In this document: piece by piece, positions 1-12,070 of the stretch
Layout: each line of letters opens with the position of its first letter
Position numbering within the stretch: position 1 is the first letter of the stretch
Assembly: GCA_037043015.1 (NCBI GenBank)
Contig: CM073327.1
Location: forward strand, 5,624,727-5,688,726
Length of the DNA stretch: 64,000 nucleotides
Source of the DNA: Bryum argenteum
Taxonomy: Eukaryota > Streptophyta > Bryopsida > Bryales > Bryaceae
Reading direction: 5' to 3'
Position numbers and translations under genes: made by a program
The notes under the pieces: model-generated
Seen by the model: only the letters and a program-made list of their open reading frames with translations
Database searches by the model: none
Told to the model about the DNA's origin: nothing

Positions 1-31
1 TCAATCTCCTTAACTGCAGATTCTTGCAGCC

Positions 32-1596
32 ATGTCAACCACAAACAAAAACTTGTTCGCTCGTCCGGAATCCGGTTCAAATTCTCCTTCAGATTCAGCA
101 GGTTCTTACAAATCAGAAACTTGTGTGCTTTTCAATTGACCCATGATTCCATATTCTTCGTAATGTTGCTGGATTCTCACTTTTCTATTGTTTATACAGA
201 TATGGTACCCATCACTGCTCGAGGGATAAGCGATCCAGTGTTCATGCACTTGAGTCGCACCTTACCCATCAGTGAACTCGTCCAGTTGAAGAATGTCTCC
301 AAGTCATTCTCGGAACTGGTGTCGGAGAATTCCGCCATCACCGCTCACGTTCATCGACAACAGGATAATAATAGCATGGATTGGTATTATCCATGCTACA
401 TACAAACTCGAGATTATAGTTACAAAATACCCCGTCAGTATCATCATGAGGTTGTACCAGGATTGTGGCTCGGTGTTCATCGTCTATCTCAGGGAGTCTT
501 TCACACCCTCCCTCTCTACTCTCATTTCCTACCAAGGGGAGCTTCGTACAATCCTCAAGATGTCCATGCGAGTGTCGAAGGCTTATTGTTAGTGCTACTG
601 GAAAAACCTGATCCTAGCAAGTGGAAGACGCTCGTTGTAACTAATCCCGTAACAAGAGAGTGGAGATTACTGCCTGCGCCAGATTGCGCAACGTTGGGCT
701 TGAATTCGTGGGACTACGATAACTTCCAACTTCATATGATAGCGGATAAAACAACCTACAAGGTGATCATCGTACACAAAGTGATTCTTTGTGTGTATAA
801 CTCCACAACCAAGACGTGGAGATCACATATTCTGTCTGCGGAACTTCCATTTGGTATTCGTTCCCGGACCATGATAAAATATTACGGACCATCAAGCGCA
901 GTCGTGAATGGTAGGATTCGGTTTGCGCAGCTAGAGTATGATGATGACGCCGAGCCGAAGTACGAGGTTCAAACGAATTTGAACCTGCTTACACGAGGTC
1001 AAGTGAGAGTGTATGAAGTCGATGATGAAGGTGGCACATGGAAACCATGTGTACAATATAAGCTACAAGATTACTTCCCCTCCGATTTGTATCGTCGTTA
1101 CAAAGACTATGGTTTTCGAATCGGAAGCTATCAAGTTGGCATAGTGGAATGCATGGGTTGCATGCACGCTATCATTCCTGCCTGGTTGGACAATTCCAAG
1201 AGTATTGATGAGGGGTTCAGGCAATTCCATGAGCTTCTTCGTACGACATCCTGGAGATATACCGAATATAATGTTCAAAAGCTCCGATTTTACATTCTGC
1301 GGTTGGAGGGCAGTGTTGGTAGGCCTTTTGGCTCTTTGCTTATCAAGGATGGTCGATTCAACCCTAATATGGAGAATTATTTACAAAATCCTCCTCCTCT
1401 GAATGGAAGAAGCGGTTCTTCGTATCGATGCTTCGGTCGGGGGAGTGTGATCTGGGTGACTTTGCATGATTACATGTTGCAATATGACGTTCTCTCCGGC
1501 CGATCGAAAACTGAGATTCTTCCAAGAACAACATTCAATCAAATACTCACGGAACAAAATGTTGCTTTTACACCAAGTTTGTATGCGACGCCGTAG
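32..1596 (+). CDS. F-box protein, two exons
   Basis: Two exons, 32-101 and 200-1596, joined across a 98-base GT-AG intron (donor after 101, acceptor TTTATACAG ending at 199). The split codon is G+AT, and the product is about 488 residues. An upstream ATG at 32 lies in a good context (GCCATG) and its short exon is serine-rich. The F-box lies at about residues 30-65, around DPVFMHLSRTLPISELVQLKNVSKSF. After it come motifs typical of plant F-box-associated domains, such as VVTNPVTREWRLLPAP and a later VYNSTTKTWR. Family knowledge: the F-box binds SKP1 in an SCF ubiquitin ligase and the C-terminal half selects the substrate, which cannot be predicted here. The frame is intact. If the first exon is wrong, translation could begin at the ATG at 163 or 202. 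Confidence 0.85.
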
Positions 1597-2815
1597 ACAC
1601 GGATTGGTGGTAATATATAGAAGCATATAACTAACTACTACTCCATCTGTTTTAAATTAATATTAGCGAAATCAATACTTTTGGACATGGGTTTGAAAAA
1701 AATTAAATTCTTATATTAAAATAAAGTTACACATTAGGACAACTCAAAATTTTTGAATTAGCTTAAGCTAAAGCTTGATTACCTAAAAGTCTTAGAGTGA
1801 AATTTTGTTGAAGTGGATTACATCATACGTCACAAGGCGGTTTCACACCCACGGGAGTACAAACATGTAGAAACTCTTGGTTATGAGGTTTCAAGCTCTC
1901 AAAAAACACAAGGATTTTTGGGGTTGATGCAGAAGTACTCATTTTTTGAGACCAAAGTTTTAACCCCTAACTCTCCTTAAAACCCGATTAAGGTTTTGGA
2001 GGGTCCCGCAGGAGAAAAACTCAGCCAACTTTGACCATTATAATCTCACAAATGAGGAAGAATGAACGGTTCAAATTTGGTATGTGAGAAGAATGTCAAG
2101 TTAACTTTGAGATCTTACGGTTGAATTTTTTGAATGCTTAGATTGAGATTTTTTCAGCTTATTCTAAAGGAAGGTCAAGTTTTGTTACTAAGACCGTTTT
2201 GCAACAAGAAGATTTAGGGGTTAAAGTTCTTACTTTTTGAAATATATCTTCAATTATGTCATAACAAGTTGGGCTCGAGCAATTACTTTTTGTAACTATA
2301 AGAAAGTTTATAAAACAAAAGATATACATACACACAACCGGGACATTACCTTTGCAATACTTTGTGCATGTACAACACGAAAGACCTAAACACAAAAAAC
2401 TTAAAAACATTGGTAATTAACTCCTTTGTATAAATCCCATAAAATACTATTTTTTGTTGCAATAAACTCATGGTAAATTTGTTTCCAAATGTTTAAAGAA
2501 ACTTTTAAAAATATAAAAGAAAAACTCCCCCCCCATTTAATCTTACATCAAAGAATGGGAATGAAAATGAAATCAAATTGACATACAAGAAACACCAATT
2601 CAAAAATTTCATGTGAGGCAGGTGCTCCATTCTCACTTGCAAGGCGTTTGTGTGGCTGAGGACCCCGCGCTCAATTGCCGCTTGTTTCTTCACCGCCATC
2701 GCCATCGCCATCAAAGCAATTACAGAGCTCGCGCAATTGTGCAAGCTTGCGGCAATTCTGTAAGAATCATTTGCGAATTGAGAAGAGCTCTTTTGCACTT
2801 TATTTGGTGCACATC
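1597..2815. other. Intergenic, with one TTAA-flanked MITE
   Basis: AT-rich spacer between the F-box gene and ndhT, both on the plus strand. It holds MITE copy A (1960-2224). The last ~150 bases before the ndhT start turn GC-richer and read open in frame, but probably form its 5' leader. I see no other gene. Confidence 0.6.
1960..2224 (+). mobile_element. piggyBac-like MITE, copy A
   Basis: Begins TTAACCCCTAA and ends TTTAGGGGTTAA, so CCCC/GGGG terminal inverted repeats are flanked by TTAA on both sides. About 65 internal bases are almost identical to copy E and close to copy D (the stretch starting CAGCCAACTTTGACCATTAT). No coding capacity. Assignment rests on the family-wide pattern and on the empty-site comparison for copy B. 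Confidence 0.65.
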
Positions 2816-4711
2816 ATGGCAACAGCTCTCATTGCAAGCAGCTGGCCATGGCGCAATCCTGTTTCGTTCCGCTCCTGTGGTCATAGCCATGCCCGGATGA
2901 GCTCGGGATTTTTGCGAGTGAAATGCAGCGCAGAAGATTCGGCGTCCGCAAGTACCGAGGGGGGAAATCAAAAGCAAGCGGATACGAGAATTCACTGGGA
3001 CAATGAGACCGATGGTTGGATTGGAAATGAAGATGGCGAGGAGAGTGCTTTTTCGCAGTACGCGAGATTTAGCGGCAGATCTAATGCTGGTAGCTTACTC
3101 GACCTCGCCGCGGACAGCCATTACAGGTAATTGCTCGATTTTGTGCAATGTCAAGTCATATTTCAGTGCTCGAATTTTAAGTCTTGATGTGAATTTTGCG
3201 TAAATGCGAAGAGAATCAGTCAGCGAGCGAGTTCGAGTTATGCAAGAAGCTCATGTCAAGAATTAGAGCTTTTGTTTTTGATTCTCAGCGATTGAATTTT
3301 GCGATTGAATTCGTGCAATGTCATCTCGAAATTTAGAGCGAGCCTTAGGTCTTGATGTGGATTTTGCGAAAGTGTGAAGGGAATTGGTCTGCTTAGTTTG
3401 CAAACGTCGCGTTTGGAGCTTATGTTGAATATCACAGCTCGGATTCGCGGTGTTGCGTGGCGTTAATTAGGCTTTCAGTCAGGAGTTAGTCATGGATCTG
3501 TTAGTCGTCAACTGGTCTCAATGAGTTTCCGTTTCGTTAATCCAATATCATATTTCTACGCAGTTTTCAATGCATGGACTGCGTATTCTACGCAATTTTC
3601 TTGCGTTTTTTGCTGATAGAAGCAGCGGTCAATCTTTGGGTTGAGCTTCATCAATTAGGTTTTCGGACAGAAGATCGAATTTGCACATTTTAAAAGGCCT
3701 TGTTTATTTTGTATATTTAGATCCTATTCTGATTTAGGAATCTTCCATGCTAGGACTTGCGTGTCAGTCGTTGTTCCTACGCCCTTCTTAGCGTGTTTAT
3801 TTGATCAAATATGAAACAAGTTGGAGAATGTCATGTACAGCAAACAGAGCTAAATTCTTGGCCTTGAATTAGTTTTTGATCAGCCTCTGAACTGGCCTTT
3901 GAATTGGCGTACTTGCGAAGGCTTTGCACAGGATGACCTTATCTAAAAGACGATTCTTGTCTAGGTCTTCAATATATCCTGAATGATCCTCTTTTTCTGT
4001 GTTCAGTTCGTTGACGAGGTTCCGTTACTTGTAACGTTTGCAGGTATATGGGTGTACCCTCGGATGCCGAAATAGAAGAGATCAAATCTGCTTACCGGCG
4101 TCTATCAAAGCTGTACCATCCGGACTCCACGCAACTGCCTATCGAAATTGCTGCACAGAAATTCATGCGATTGAAGGTAAGTCCGTTTCAGATGGGTTCT
4201 AAATCATACAATCATCACATGAGACATTCCAGATGCTCCCAAATCATACAATCATCATTGTAGACCATTTCAGTTTCTTCTATATCATAGTCATCATTGG
4301 AGACCATTTCAGATGCTTCCAAATTATACAATCATCATGTTAGACCATTTCATCTGCCATGCTTTCATCACATACAAATTGATACCAACTCCTGAGTTGC
4401 CCGTGCAGGATGCGTATGACACACTTAGTAACGAAGAATTACGAAACGTTTACGACAGTCGTTTAGCAAATAAGATTGTGACCACCACTGACTACAGGAG
4501 CATGAATGGATACCCGACTATGTCACAACAAGGCTACGACACCCGGTCACAGAGAAGACAAGAGCGCGTGGATATGGATACCCTTGGGGGCGCCAACATG
4601 CCTCTCAGTGGCCAAGCTTTGTCAGCTCTAGCCTTTGATCTCTTCGTACTTTTCTTTTGTATAGGTGTAATAATATTCGTAGCATTCTTTAAGAATCACG
4701 CTTCCACATAA
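2816..4711 (+). CDS. ndhT: NAD(P)H-quinone oxidoreductase subunit T, chloroplastic (NdhT/CRRJ)
   Basis: Three exons: 2816-3126, 4044-4176 and 4409-4711, with GT-AG introns, giving 248 residues, close to the ~249 of the Arabidopsis protein. A transit peptide of ~35 residues ends near VKCSA. A conserved block follows (TRIHWDNETDGWIG). Next is a J-domain-like segment (~residues 98-165) that keeps HPD in YHPDSTQLP and includes EEIKSAYRRLSKL. A conserved linker contains DTLGGANMPLS, and a single membrane helix near the C-terminus reads ALAFDLFVLFFCIGVIIFVAFF. Known role: NdhT belongs to the stromal electron-donor-binding subcomplex of chloroplast NDH, which accepts electrons from ferredoxin for cyclic electron flow. 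The start at 2816 is chosen because it gives a normal transit peptide, although the frame is open upstream to 2675. Its presence means the nuclear part of the NDH complex is retained in this organism. Confidence 0.93.
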
Positions 4712-6679
4712 TAAAACTGGCCATCGCAGGCTGAAAAGAAACGAATGCTGCTGGAGATGGAGAAAGCTGAGTAGTGCACAGTCAAGCATGTACGCTCTTC
4801 CAACCGTTAGGTAGCCCTTATACTATAGATTCTTGTGTAAAGATTGGTCATCCAGAGGACGGAAGTATTCTACCCTTATCAACTATTCCACTTTTTCTAC
4901 CAACAGTGTAGCGTGTGGTCGGGAAGCCTGAGCTTTTTCAGAGTCAGTGGTACCTGTACGCTTCTAATGTTTTACAATAAGAATGAAGGGGATGGGGGTG
5001 GGACAGGAGTGGATAAAATGAGGGTTATTTGAACGGCACGGTACCGTCACTTCCGAAATAACAGGGAGGAACTGGATACTGTCAATCATTTCTTGGAAAA
5101 TGGAACCATCACGAGCTTCGAAAGCGGAACTTTCTTCACTTTGTGTGCAACAGGATTTTCAGGTGGTGTTGCAAATTAACTAAAGAGTGAGTTCCATTAG
5201 CACGATGGTTCATACAAAATTCTCCATTACGCGGTCTGCCTAATGTTTTTCATACGTTTCACACGTCATGGAGTGATTTGCATTTTGTGGCTGCTACAAG
5301 TTACCTGGTTCAACGGAATGGCAACACAAATTTGGTTGAAGAATTTGTATTTGGGACGGAAATAGAAAGATCTTTGGGCCACGTAACATTCTTCCTGGGA
5401 GGCCCTCTTTCTGGGAAGAATCTCCTTGTGGTACCACATGAATGGAGAGAATCTTGGAGAGTCTGGTGAATTGATCAAACTTCCAGGGCCTGGATGGAGC
5501 TGAATTGATTCTTTGCATATCATAAAACATGCGGTACTTAGCTTTGCAATTTCTGACTAAATTTAACATGATTTTATTAATGTCTTCGTAAGATTTTGGA
5601 TCACTGGTGATAAACGTCTCAACATGCAAGTGAGAATTTTGAGTTCTTGAAATAATATCTGAAAGAATATAAGTCTATTTTCAATTGTTTGATACTTGAA
5701 GTTGATTTTTCATTATTAACTCGTTCCAGATACAATACAATTTTGATTTCTTGGCAGAAAAGAGAAAAAAATGAAACTATCTTACATTCTTTTACCAGTG
5801 TCAACATACTACTCATGGTGTATTTGGACGGATGATAAATTATATCCTTTTTACAGACTGCTATCGTATTCTAATATAGAACTTCATGGGTAATTTTTGC
5901 AGTAACTCACTCAGGAATGGATCCCTTACCTTGAACTTCTTCATCACAACAGGTAAAATCCTTAGAAGCTGCTTCATGATAAACCGAATGATAAAGAGTA
6001 GTGAATGCATTCCACATCATGTACAATTGACAGTGTGAAACTCAATAATTCTTGTCATGAGTAAAGGTCATCATATAGTAACCATACAAAAGATTCCTGC
6101 AATAATAATATTTATGCACACAGAAGATTCTCTTGATCAGTAGAGAAACTTCATAACAGAGAAGAAACTCTCAAAAGTACGCAAAACCAACATGGGCTCA
6201 CAAAATGTTGTTCCTCATGCGAGGGCCAAAAATGGAGTTCTTCATCCAGAGACTCCATGGAAGCTCAAATATATTTCATATCATCATGTTCATTTTTTTC
6301 ACTTGTCTCTACAGAAACTGAAGCTCACAACCTCACCGAAGAAGTCATACTAGCCAGCGGTCATACGAAAGTCCTTCCAGCAATTTCACCCCTCTCCTTG
6401 TTGCAATGGCAGCGAATCATACCACCCGAGAAGGCAAAAACAACCTCATCATCATCCTCTCCTCTCCTCTGCTCCTCATCAATCTTTTTTTTGAATTTTG
6501 TTAATCTCTTCCCTGGCTCTCTCTCTCCGACGAGCTACATACTTTACTATAATACAAACTATACTCACTCATCGGTATATCAAGAGGCTTCGTCATTGTT
6601 AGTCATTATCAGTCGATACTCGTACACTTTCTATCTATATAATACAGCAGCAAAGTGCTAATGTACACACGAAAATCCT
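4712..6679. other. Intergenic spacer, no supported gene
   Basis: About 2 kb between the 3' ends of ndhT (+) and the small plant gene (-). A ~190-base open stretch at 5278-5469 (+) and overlapping minus-strand frames at 5266-5629 have no splice partners or recognisable domain. I see no transposon ends. Part of it must be the 3' UTRs of the two convergent genes. Confidence 0.5.
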
Positions 6680-7309
6680 TCAAAGGCACGCCAGCCAATT
6701 CTCCAGGTGCCTCTTATTCTCTGCACACACACAGAAAGGAACGCATTCGTTAAAATAAGCTCTGTTTCTTGGAAGGTAAAATCGAAAGATGCTCTTCAGA
6801 AAAAAAACAGTACATATTCTGCAACTACAGAGCTCAATTGGCGATGGTGTACCTTGGTTAGTGTGTTTGGAGAGATTAGCGAGGACGGCGGCCCAGGGCG
6901 GTTGTTGCTGAGGCTCGAAGGGAGTAGGCTTAGCAGAGCCATAGCAAGGGACGAGAACGGCGAAGCTATCTTCGAGCTCGTTTTCCGTCAAGAAATTGCT
7001 GTGATGAGGCTCAAGCCAGCCGACGGACCAGTCGGAGACGTCGGACTCAGAGCCGGACATGGAGATTCCATCAGCGGGGACAATAACAAGGTCGAATTCC
7101 GCGTCGAGGCGTTTGGCGTTTCGATGCTTGAGCGGAGCTTTTCGTCGCCGCCCGCGCCGCTTCTGCCAGCCAGGAACGGCTGAAGAGCTCGACTGCCCGG
7201 CGACCGCGAATCCTCGCCGTGGTCGTATCGGCAACGGCGTCAGCGTGCCCTCCGAAAACGGTGGCCTCTGCTGCACCAGGCCTGTCAACGCCACTGCTGC
7301 CACCGCCAT
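6680..7309 (-). CDS. Small plant-conserved protein of unknown function
   Basis: Two exons on the minus strand: 7309-6853 and 6720-6680. The donor is CAAG|GTACAC and the acceptor follows a GTGTGTGTGCAG tract. Spliced product is 165 residues. The N-terminal half is basic and low in complexity (RRGRRRKAPLKHRN). An acidic central motif follows, SDVSDWSVGWLEPHHSNFLTENELEDSFAVLVPCY. The second exon supplies the C-terminus, ENKRHLENWLACL. From memory, a family of short plant proteins pairs an SDxSxGWxEPH...SFAVLVPCY block with a final xxYxEQWLSSL-like tail, which supports both the intron and the reading frame. No catalytic domain, signal peptide or membrane segment is visible. The molecular role is unknown to me. 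Confidence 0.75.
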   Translation of the reverse strand: MAVAAVALTGLVQQRPPFSEGTLTPLPIRPRRGFAVAGQSSSSAVPGWQKRRGRRRKAPLKHRNAKRLDAEFDLVIVPADGISMSGSESDVSDWSVGWLEPHHSNFLTENELEDSFAVLVPCYGSAKPTPFEPQQQPPWAAVLANLSKHTNQGTPSPIELCSCRICTVFFLKSIFRFYLPRNRAYFNECVPFCVCAENKRHLENWLACL

Positions 7310-7316
7310 AAAAGAT

Positions 7317-7404
7317 AAACACTCCTCCCTCTCTCTCGCATCAACACACTCCTCTCTCTCTCTCTCTCTCCTTTCTCGGTTCTACTTCTCTCTCTCTCTC
7401 TGTT
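7317..7404 (-). promoter_or_regulatory. GA/CT-rich 5' leader of the small plant gene
   Basis: On the plus strand this is a run of CTCTCT repeats (7319-7337, 7350-7370, 7387-7402), so the sense strand carries a (GA)n tract just upstream of the ATG at 7309. Such CT/GA tracts are common in plant core promoters and 5' leaders. It may bind BPC-type GAGA factors, which is an inference. Confidence 0.5.
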
Positions 7405-7507
7405 TCGGGGCTTTGCAATTAAGAAAGCGCGGGTTCCGCCATAGCCATGAGGTAGTGAGCTGAGGAAGAAGCTTTGTTGCCAGCGGGAAGGGAATGGAAC
7501 AAGGGCG

Positions 7508-7518
7508 GATTATATAAG
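7508..7518 (-). promoter_or_regulatory. Candidate TATA box
   Basis: The minus strand reads CTTATATAATC about 200 bases upstream of the ATG at 7309, with the CT-rich leader between them. Position fits a transcription start near 7480. Confidence 0.4.
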
Positions 7519-8082
7519 AAAACAAGGCCTGCCTCCACGCCACCCAATTTAGCAGACGAACAACAGCCCTGCCCCACCATACCGTTCTTGAAGGGTCCTC
7601 TTTGCTTTGCAACCACCAAAGTCCTCTTCCATGGAATATTTCTCTTTTATGACATTTCTCCAAGTTTTGTTTCGTACAATTGCAACTTGATTTTTTCTTG
7701 AAGAATATTGTTATTTGGAACCTAAAAGTTCATCAAGGATTTTGGAGTTCGATAAGGTGAAATAGTGTTGGGTGCAAGGTTATCCGAGTATGATAACATT
7801 CTTGTGGTTTCACATTTTGAATGTGTACTTAGGCCTAAGATTATATATATTTGAAAATTATTTTCTCGTTTGTAAATAACTATGATCAAAGTGGCTCAAA
7901 AGTATGAACAAAAATGTACTTATGTTAGAGATTCCTAACATAAGGAAAATCCCATGTACTTTAGTACTTAACCTTGGTGTTTGATAGGGTTAAATGTAAT
8001 TTTTGAAAGGAGAAGGCAAGTGGAGCTAAATTGTAATTATATTAGGTGAAGTTAGTTGGAGTTGGAGAGGGTTATTTTTAAC

Positions 8083-8114
8083 GGTTCGAAGGTTCGAAGG
8101 TTCGAAGGTTCGAA
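8083..8114 (+). repeat. (GGTTCGAA) x 4 tandem repeat
   Basis: Four perfect head-to-tail copies of GGTTCGAA, each holding the palindrome TTCGAA. Short microsatellite with no neighbouring gene. Confidence 0.9.
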
Positions 8115-8789
8115 GGGTGATGTAAAGTGGATATTCATAAGTTGAAGTTATATATTTCTGGATGGAGTTATATATTATTGTGTAATTATTTGTAGAAATG
8201 GTTGATTAAATTTTAACGGGATAAATTTAAGCAAGACTCACTTAGAGTGATTAGAGCAAATTGTAGTTTATATGAGGCAAAGTTCACTAAGAGCTGAATA
8301 AAGTATTGAATATGTGATTATATGAAGTAGAAGTCAGTATGAGTTAAGTAGAGTAGGATATAATCGTATCAATTGGAGGGAAGGAATAGATAGTTGTGGT
8401 TAACCCCTAAAGGTCTGAGCGTGCCGTGGCGACCAGTAGAATACGGTGTATTTTGGTTGTATTTGGAGTGAATGCACACCTTTAATGGGTTTGAGTTCAA
8501 AGAAGAAGTTGACATTTGAATTAATGCGGTTCTAGTGAGCTATTGCGATTCCAGTTTAGAGTTCCTTGTTGGTAGCAAATCCTAATTATACGGCAGCGTA
8601 CATACTATCCCCAAGGGACTTTTAAGGGTTGAGCATCCTAATAAAAGAGTTTGTTACCAAGAAGTTTGGCATTTGGTCTAACTTAGGTGAAGACTTTTTG
8701 AGAGTAAGAAATGTCAAGGAAAATGCCAAGAAGGACAAATCTATGGTGAGATTTTGATAAACTTTGGGCAAAAATTATAAAGTTTAATA

Positions 8790-8891
8790 CTCCCTCTGTC
8801 CCATTATGATTTTCTGGTAGGTTCTCTCAAATCTACCTTTGGAGGTAGATTTGAGAGAACCTACCGGAAAATCATAATGGGACAGAGGGAG
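8790..8891. mobile_element. Stowaway-like MITE, near-perfect hairpin
   Basis: A 102-base foldback element starting CTCCCTCTGTCCC and ending with its complement GGGACAGAGGGAG. It is flanked by TA on both sides (8788-8789 and 8892-8893). The two ~50-base arms differ at one position plus a few central bases. The CTCCCTC terminus and TA target match Stowaway elements moved by Tc1/mariner transposases. Such low arm divergence suggests a recent insertion. Confidence 0.85.
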
Positions 8892-10794
8892 TATTAATAC
8901 ATAAATATAACTATAAGCATGGGTGTTATGATGAATGGTGATGAAATTTTGATCCAATATCTCATAGAATATCCACTTTAAGACATTTAATCATAATGAT
9001 ACAAAAGACTAAATTACTCTTACAACAAATATCCAAACGATTACAAAACAAGGGTTATGCAATTGTTATCTTCATCAATATGAGAATGTACTATCAAAGG
9101 GGCAATGCTTGTATGCGATTATATCAATGTATGTATAAAAGACATTTACGAGAAAGTATACTTGTACATGTCGAGTAACATAGTATATATTAGAGAGACA
9201 TAAAATATTGTGTTATCTGCATGTACATTTACTAATCATGTATTTTAGGTGCACATGCGTTTTTTTACACAATTACAATTACAACTAATTAATATTTTTT
9301 TTCACATGAAGGGTAGATATGCAAAAGAGTGGTGTGTGTTACTTTTAAGCAATCGTTACTCAAATTGACTTCCACTGTTCATTTGATGTGTATGTATGCA
9401 GCTAGCTGACATGTTGCGTACTCCTACGCAACTGCTAGTCAATTGACTTTCACTATTTACTTATAAGATATTATGCAAACAATTGGAGCAAGTTACTTTT
9501 ATACAACCACCATTACTTCATTTCAATTGTTCAAATGACAAGCATAAATGCAATTAATATGGATTGCGTTACCTTACGCAATATTTATTAAATTCCCAGC
9601 TGTTGGTTACTTATGAAGCATGCTCGCAAACAATTGGCAAGCATTATTTTTACGCAACCATTATGCCAATCCATTTCCAATTAGCTTTGTAGTTCACTTG
9701 AGGAGCCTATATGCAAACAACTTGCCCATTACTTGTAGCAACCACTATTTCATTCAACTTCTATTGTTTACTTGAGGGGCATATACATAAACAAATTAGT
9801 CGTGACAAAATTAGTGCCCGCTACTTTTACACAACCACTATTGATTCTTGATGTAGAAAGATTAAATCATCAAAATAGAAATTCCCCTACTTTAGGCCTA
9901 ACAACTCTCAATCTATATTTGAACTAAGGAAAAAATGTGGATTGAGTTTTTACTGCAATGACCACATAAACTGCAAGATTATAATATTGCGGTAGTCTGT
10001 AATATTTAAAACTTCATTGTTTTCACCCAAAGAGCAAAATTGCTACTAACAACACCATTGCAAATTTCAAAACGGATTCAATTTGGTTGTCTTTCTTGGA
10101 CCAACTCAATTAGGTTTTAGAATTTGTCTCTAAAATAGCAACTCAATCAGGTTTTAAAATCTGCCTCTAAAATGGCAACTCAATTAAATTCTTTTTTGAC
10201 ATCTTGGGGGTTTAAGGTTGGTCACCCTTGTCTCAATAACACACTACAATCAAAAAATAATTTTAAAAATCTATTGAAATAAACAATAGCTTCGCATTAA
10301 ACCTCGATTCCATTAAAATCACGTTATTTTGCAAAAATAACATGTTATGGGATACACAGATAAGCACAATATATGATGGTTTTTTACTATTTTTGACCTT
10401 CCAACGTTTGTCAAAGGCTATTCAAATGCATCAAAGAGAAATGTTTAGGATATTTTTAAAACGACACCAATCTCTTTGAGGTTATTGAACCACCGTTCAC
10501 AAACATATAAAGGTCAAATACAAGTAAAACACGTGTTGGTAATAAATTTATAGAAATCCGAGTGAAATAACTAAATCAAAGTGATGTTATGAAGTAAAAG
10601 AGTGATGTTCAAGAAACATGCCATTTTAGGGGCATAACTCTAATCCAACTCACAGGCTTTTGCTCCACGGTTGGATTTTATTTTTTTTGAATTTTGAATT
10701 TCTAGTTTTATTTTTAGTTTTTTCAAAACTTGTACTAGTTAAGGCTTCACACTTACACGCCCAAGATGTCAAAAAACAACATTCTGGATGGAAG

Positions 10795-11590
10795 GCATAA
10801 ACTTTGAAGAGCTATAAATTCTTCATCTGAAGTCCGTTTTTGATGAAATCACTTGGGTTTGGTCCCAAATAAAGACTTGTTTGTGTGGTATAAATTTGAA
10901 AATCCATACAATTAACCCCTAAAGATCCACGATGTTTTGGGAGCTTGAAATCCCAACACTGACCACTATGTACTAGTGAGGGTACGTCCAATATTTTTGG
11001 AAATTTTTGATAATTTCAACCGTAGGATCTTGAAGTAGACTACCATCGGTAGCAGTGTGAAAATTTTCAACCGTCGTAACATTTGAAGTTGACTGTAAAA
11101 TTGTTTTTGGCCTTGACGGTAAAAGCCGAATCGGTGACCGTGGTCATTTAGGGGTTAAGTATGCATAAATCATGCATTTTAGTAAAGGTCGCTTTAGTTT
11201 TTGGGTTTTCAAACATTGGGCATGTTTTACCATCACAAGCCTATTATGCAAAATCAAAAATAGATTTTCATGAATAACTTTTAAATAATCATGATCTGAA
11301 GATGACATACAACAACTTTGTAGTTTGAAGATTATTTATCCAAATACTTTTGGTATTGGATTACCAATGATGATTCTACATTGAAAAGAGTGAAAATGTG
11401 GATGAATTTTGAGGAGCTATACTCCTTCATCCACCATTGAATTTCAACTTTTTTCTTTGGAATTGGCTACAAATAGAGTCTAGTCTGAGTGGTAAAAACC
11501 TTGACCCAATCGAAGGTGTTTTGAAAATAAGGCAAAATTTTGATTGCAGGGGATGTGGATCCGGACCCTTTTCCCTTTGAATTTTTTTTG
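10795..11590 (+). repeat. AT-rich dispersed repeat, copy 0 (interrupted)
   Basis: Diverged copy of the AT-rich module present three times at 49.8-53.0 kb. Shared landmarks, in order: AACTTTGAAGAGC, GAAATCACTTGGGTT, GGCATGTTTTACCAT, and GTGGATGAATTTTGA followed by TCCTTCA. MITE copy B sits inside it at 10912-11158. Probably an old fragment of a larger transposon; no coding sequence is seen. Confidence 0.75.
10912..11158 (+). mobile_element. piggyBac-like MITE, copy B (empty site available)
   Basis: TTAA|CCCCTAAAGATCC...CATTTAGGGG|TTAA. The surrounding repeat reads ACAA-TTAA-GTATG at the three uninterrupted copies (49899, 50726, 52504). Here the same TTAA is duplicated on either side of 239 inserted bases. 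This defines the element ends and a 4-base TTAA target duplication, the hallmark of piggyBac-type transposition. The terminus CCCCTAAAGAT also resembles the CCCTAGAAAGAT end of the founding piggyBac element. No coding capacity. Confidence 0.85.
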
Positions 11591-12070
11591 CTAAAACTCC
11601 TACATAGTCCATCGTACGCGCTACTTTCTACCTTAATTCTAGATGACATATACCTCCATCTTATGTGATTCTCACACAAAGCACAAAAATTGAAGCACAA
11701 TATCACTATTACACGACCAACAATATCTTACCACATTTAAGTTTTGGAGGAGAAGGAGCAAGTGGAAAATGAACATATACAACAAAAATGATACTTTTTT
11801 TTATTGAATTTCGTTAGAATCAAATATTAAAAAGAAAGGGGGGGGGGGGGGCGTGAAAGGAGGCATGTTTGGTGCCAATAGAACCTTTAGAAGAACCAAA
11901 TTGACAACAACATGCGAATGATCAGTCACTCAAGCCTACACTCTTCCTTCCTTTCCTTCCTTGTTGGGTTATCACTTCATTCCCTATCTTATCAAGATTT
12001 CATGCATACAGTTGCCCTTTATGGGTTCTAGAATGAATATCCCCTTTTCATTGGGAGAAGTGCCTAAACT

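Noticed and set aside
5266-5629. Overlapping minus-strand open frames and a plus-strand frame at 5278-5469
   Set aside because: No splice partner, no domain, and three frames are open at once, as expected by chance in such sequence.
7059-7463. Plus-strand open frames over the small plant gene
   Set aside because: They are shadows of the minus-strand exon in GC-rich sequence; codons and splice sites support only the minus frame.
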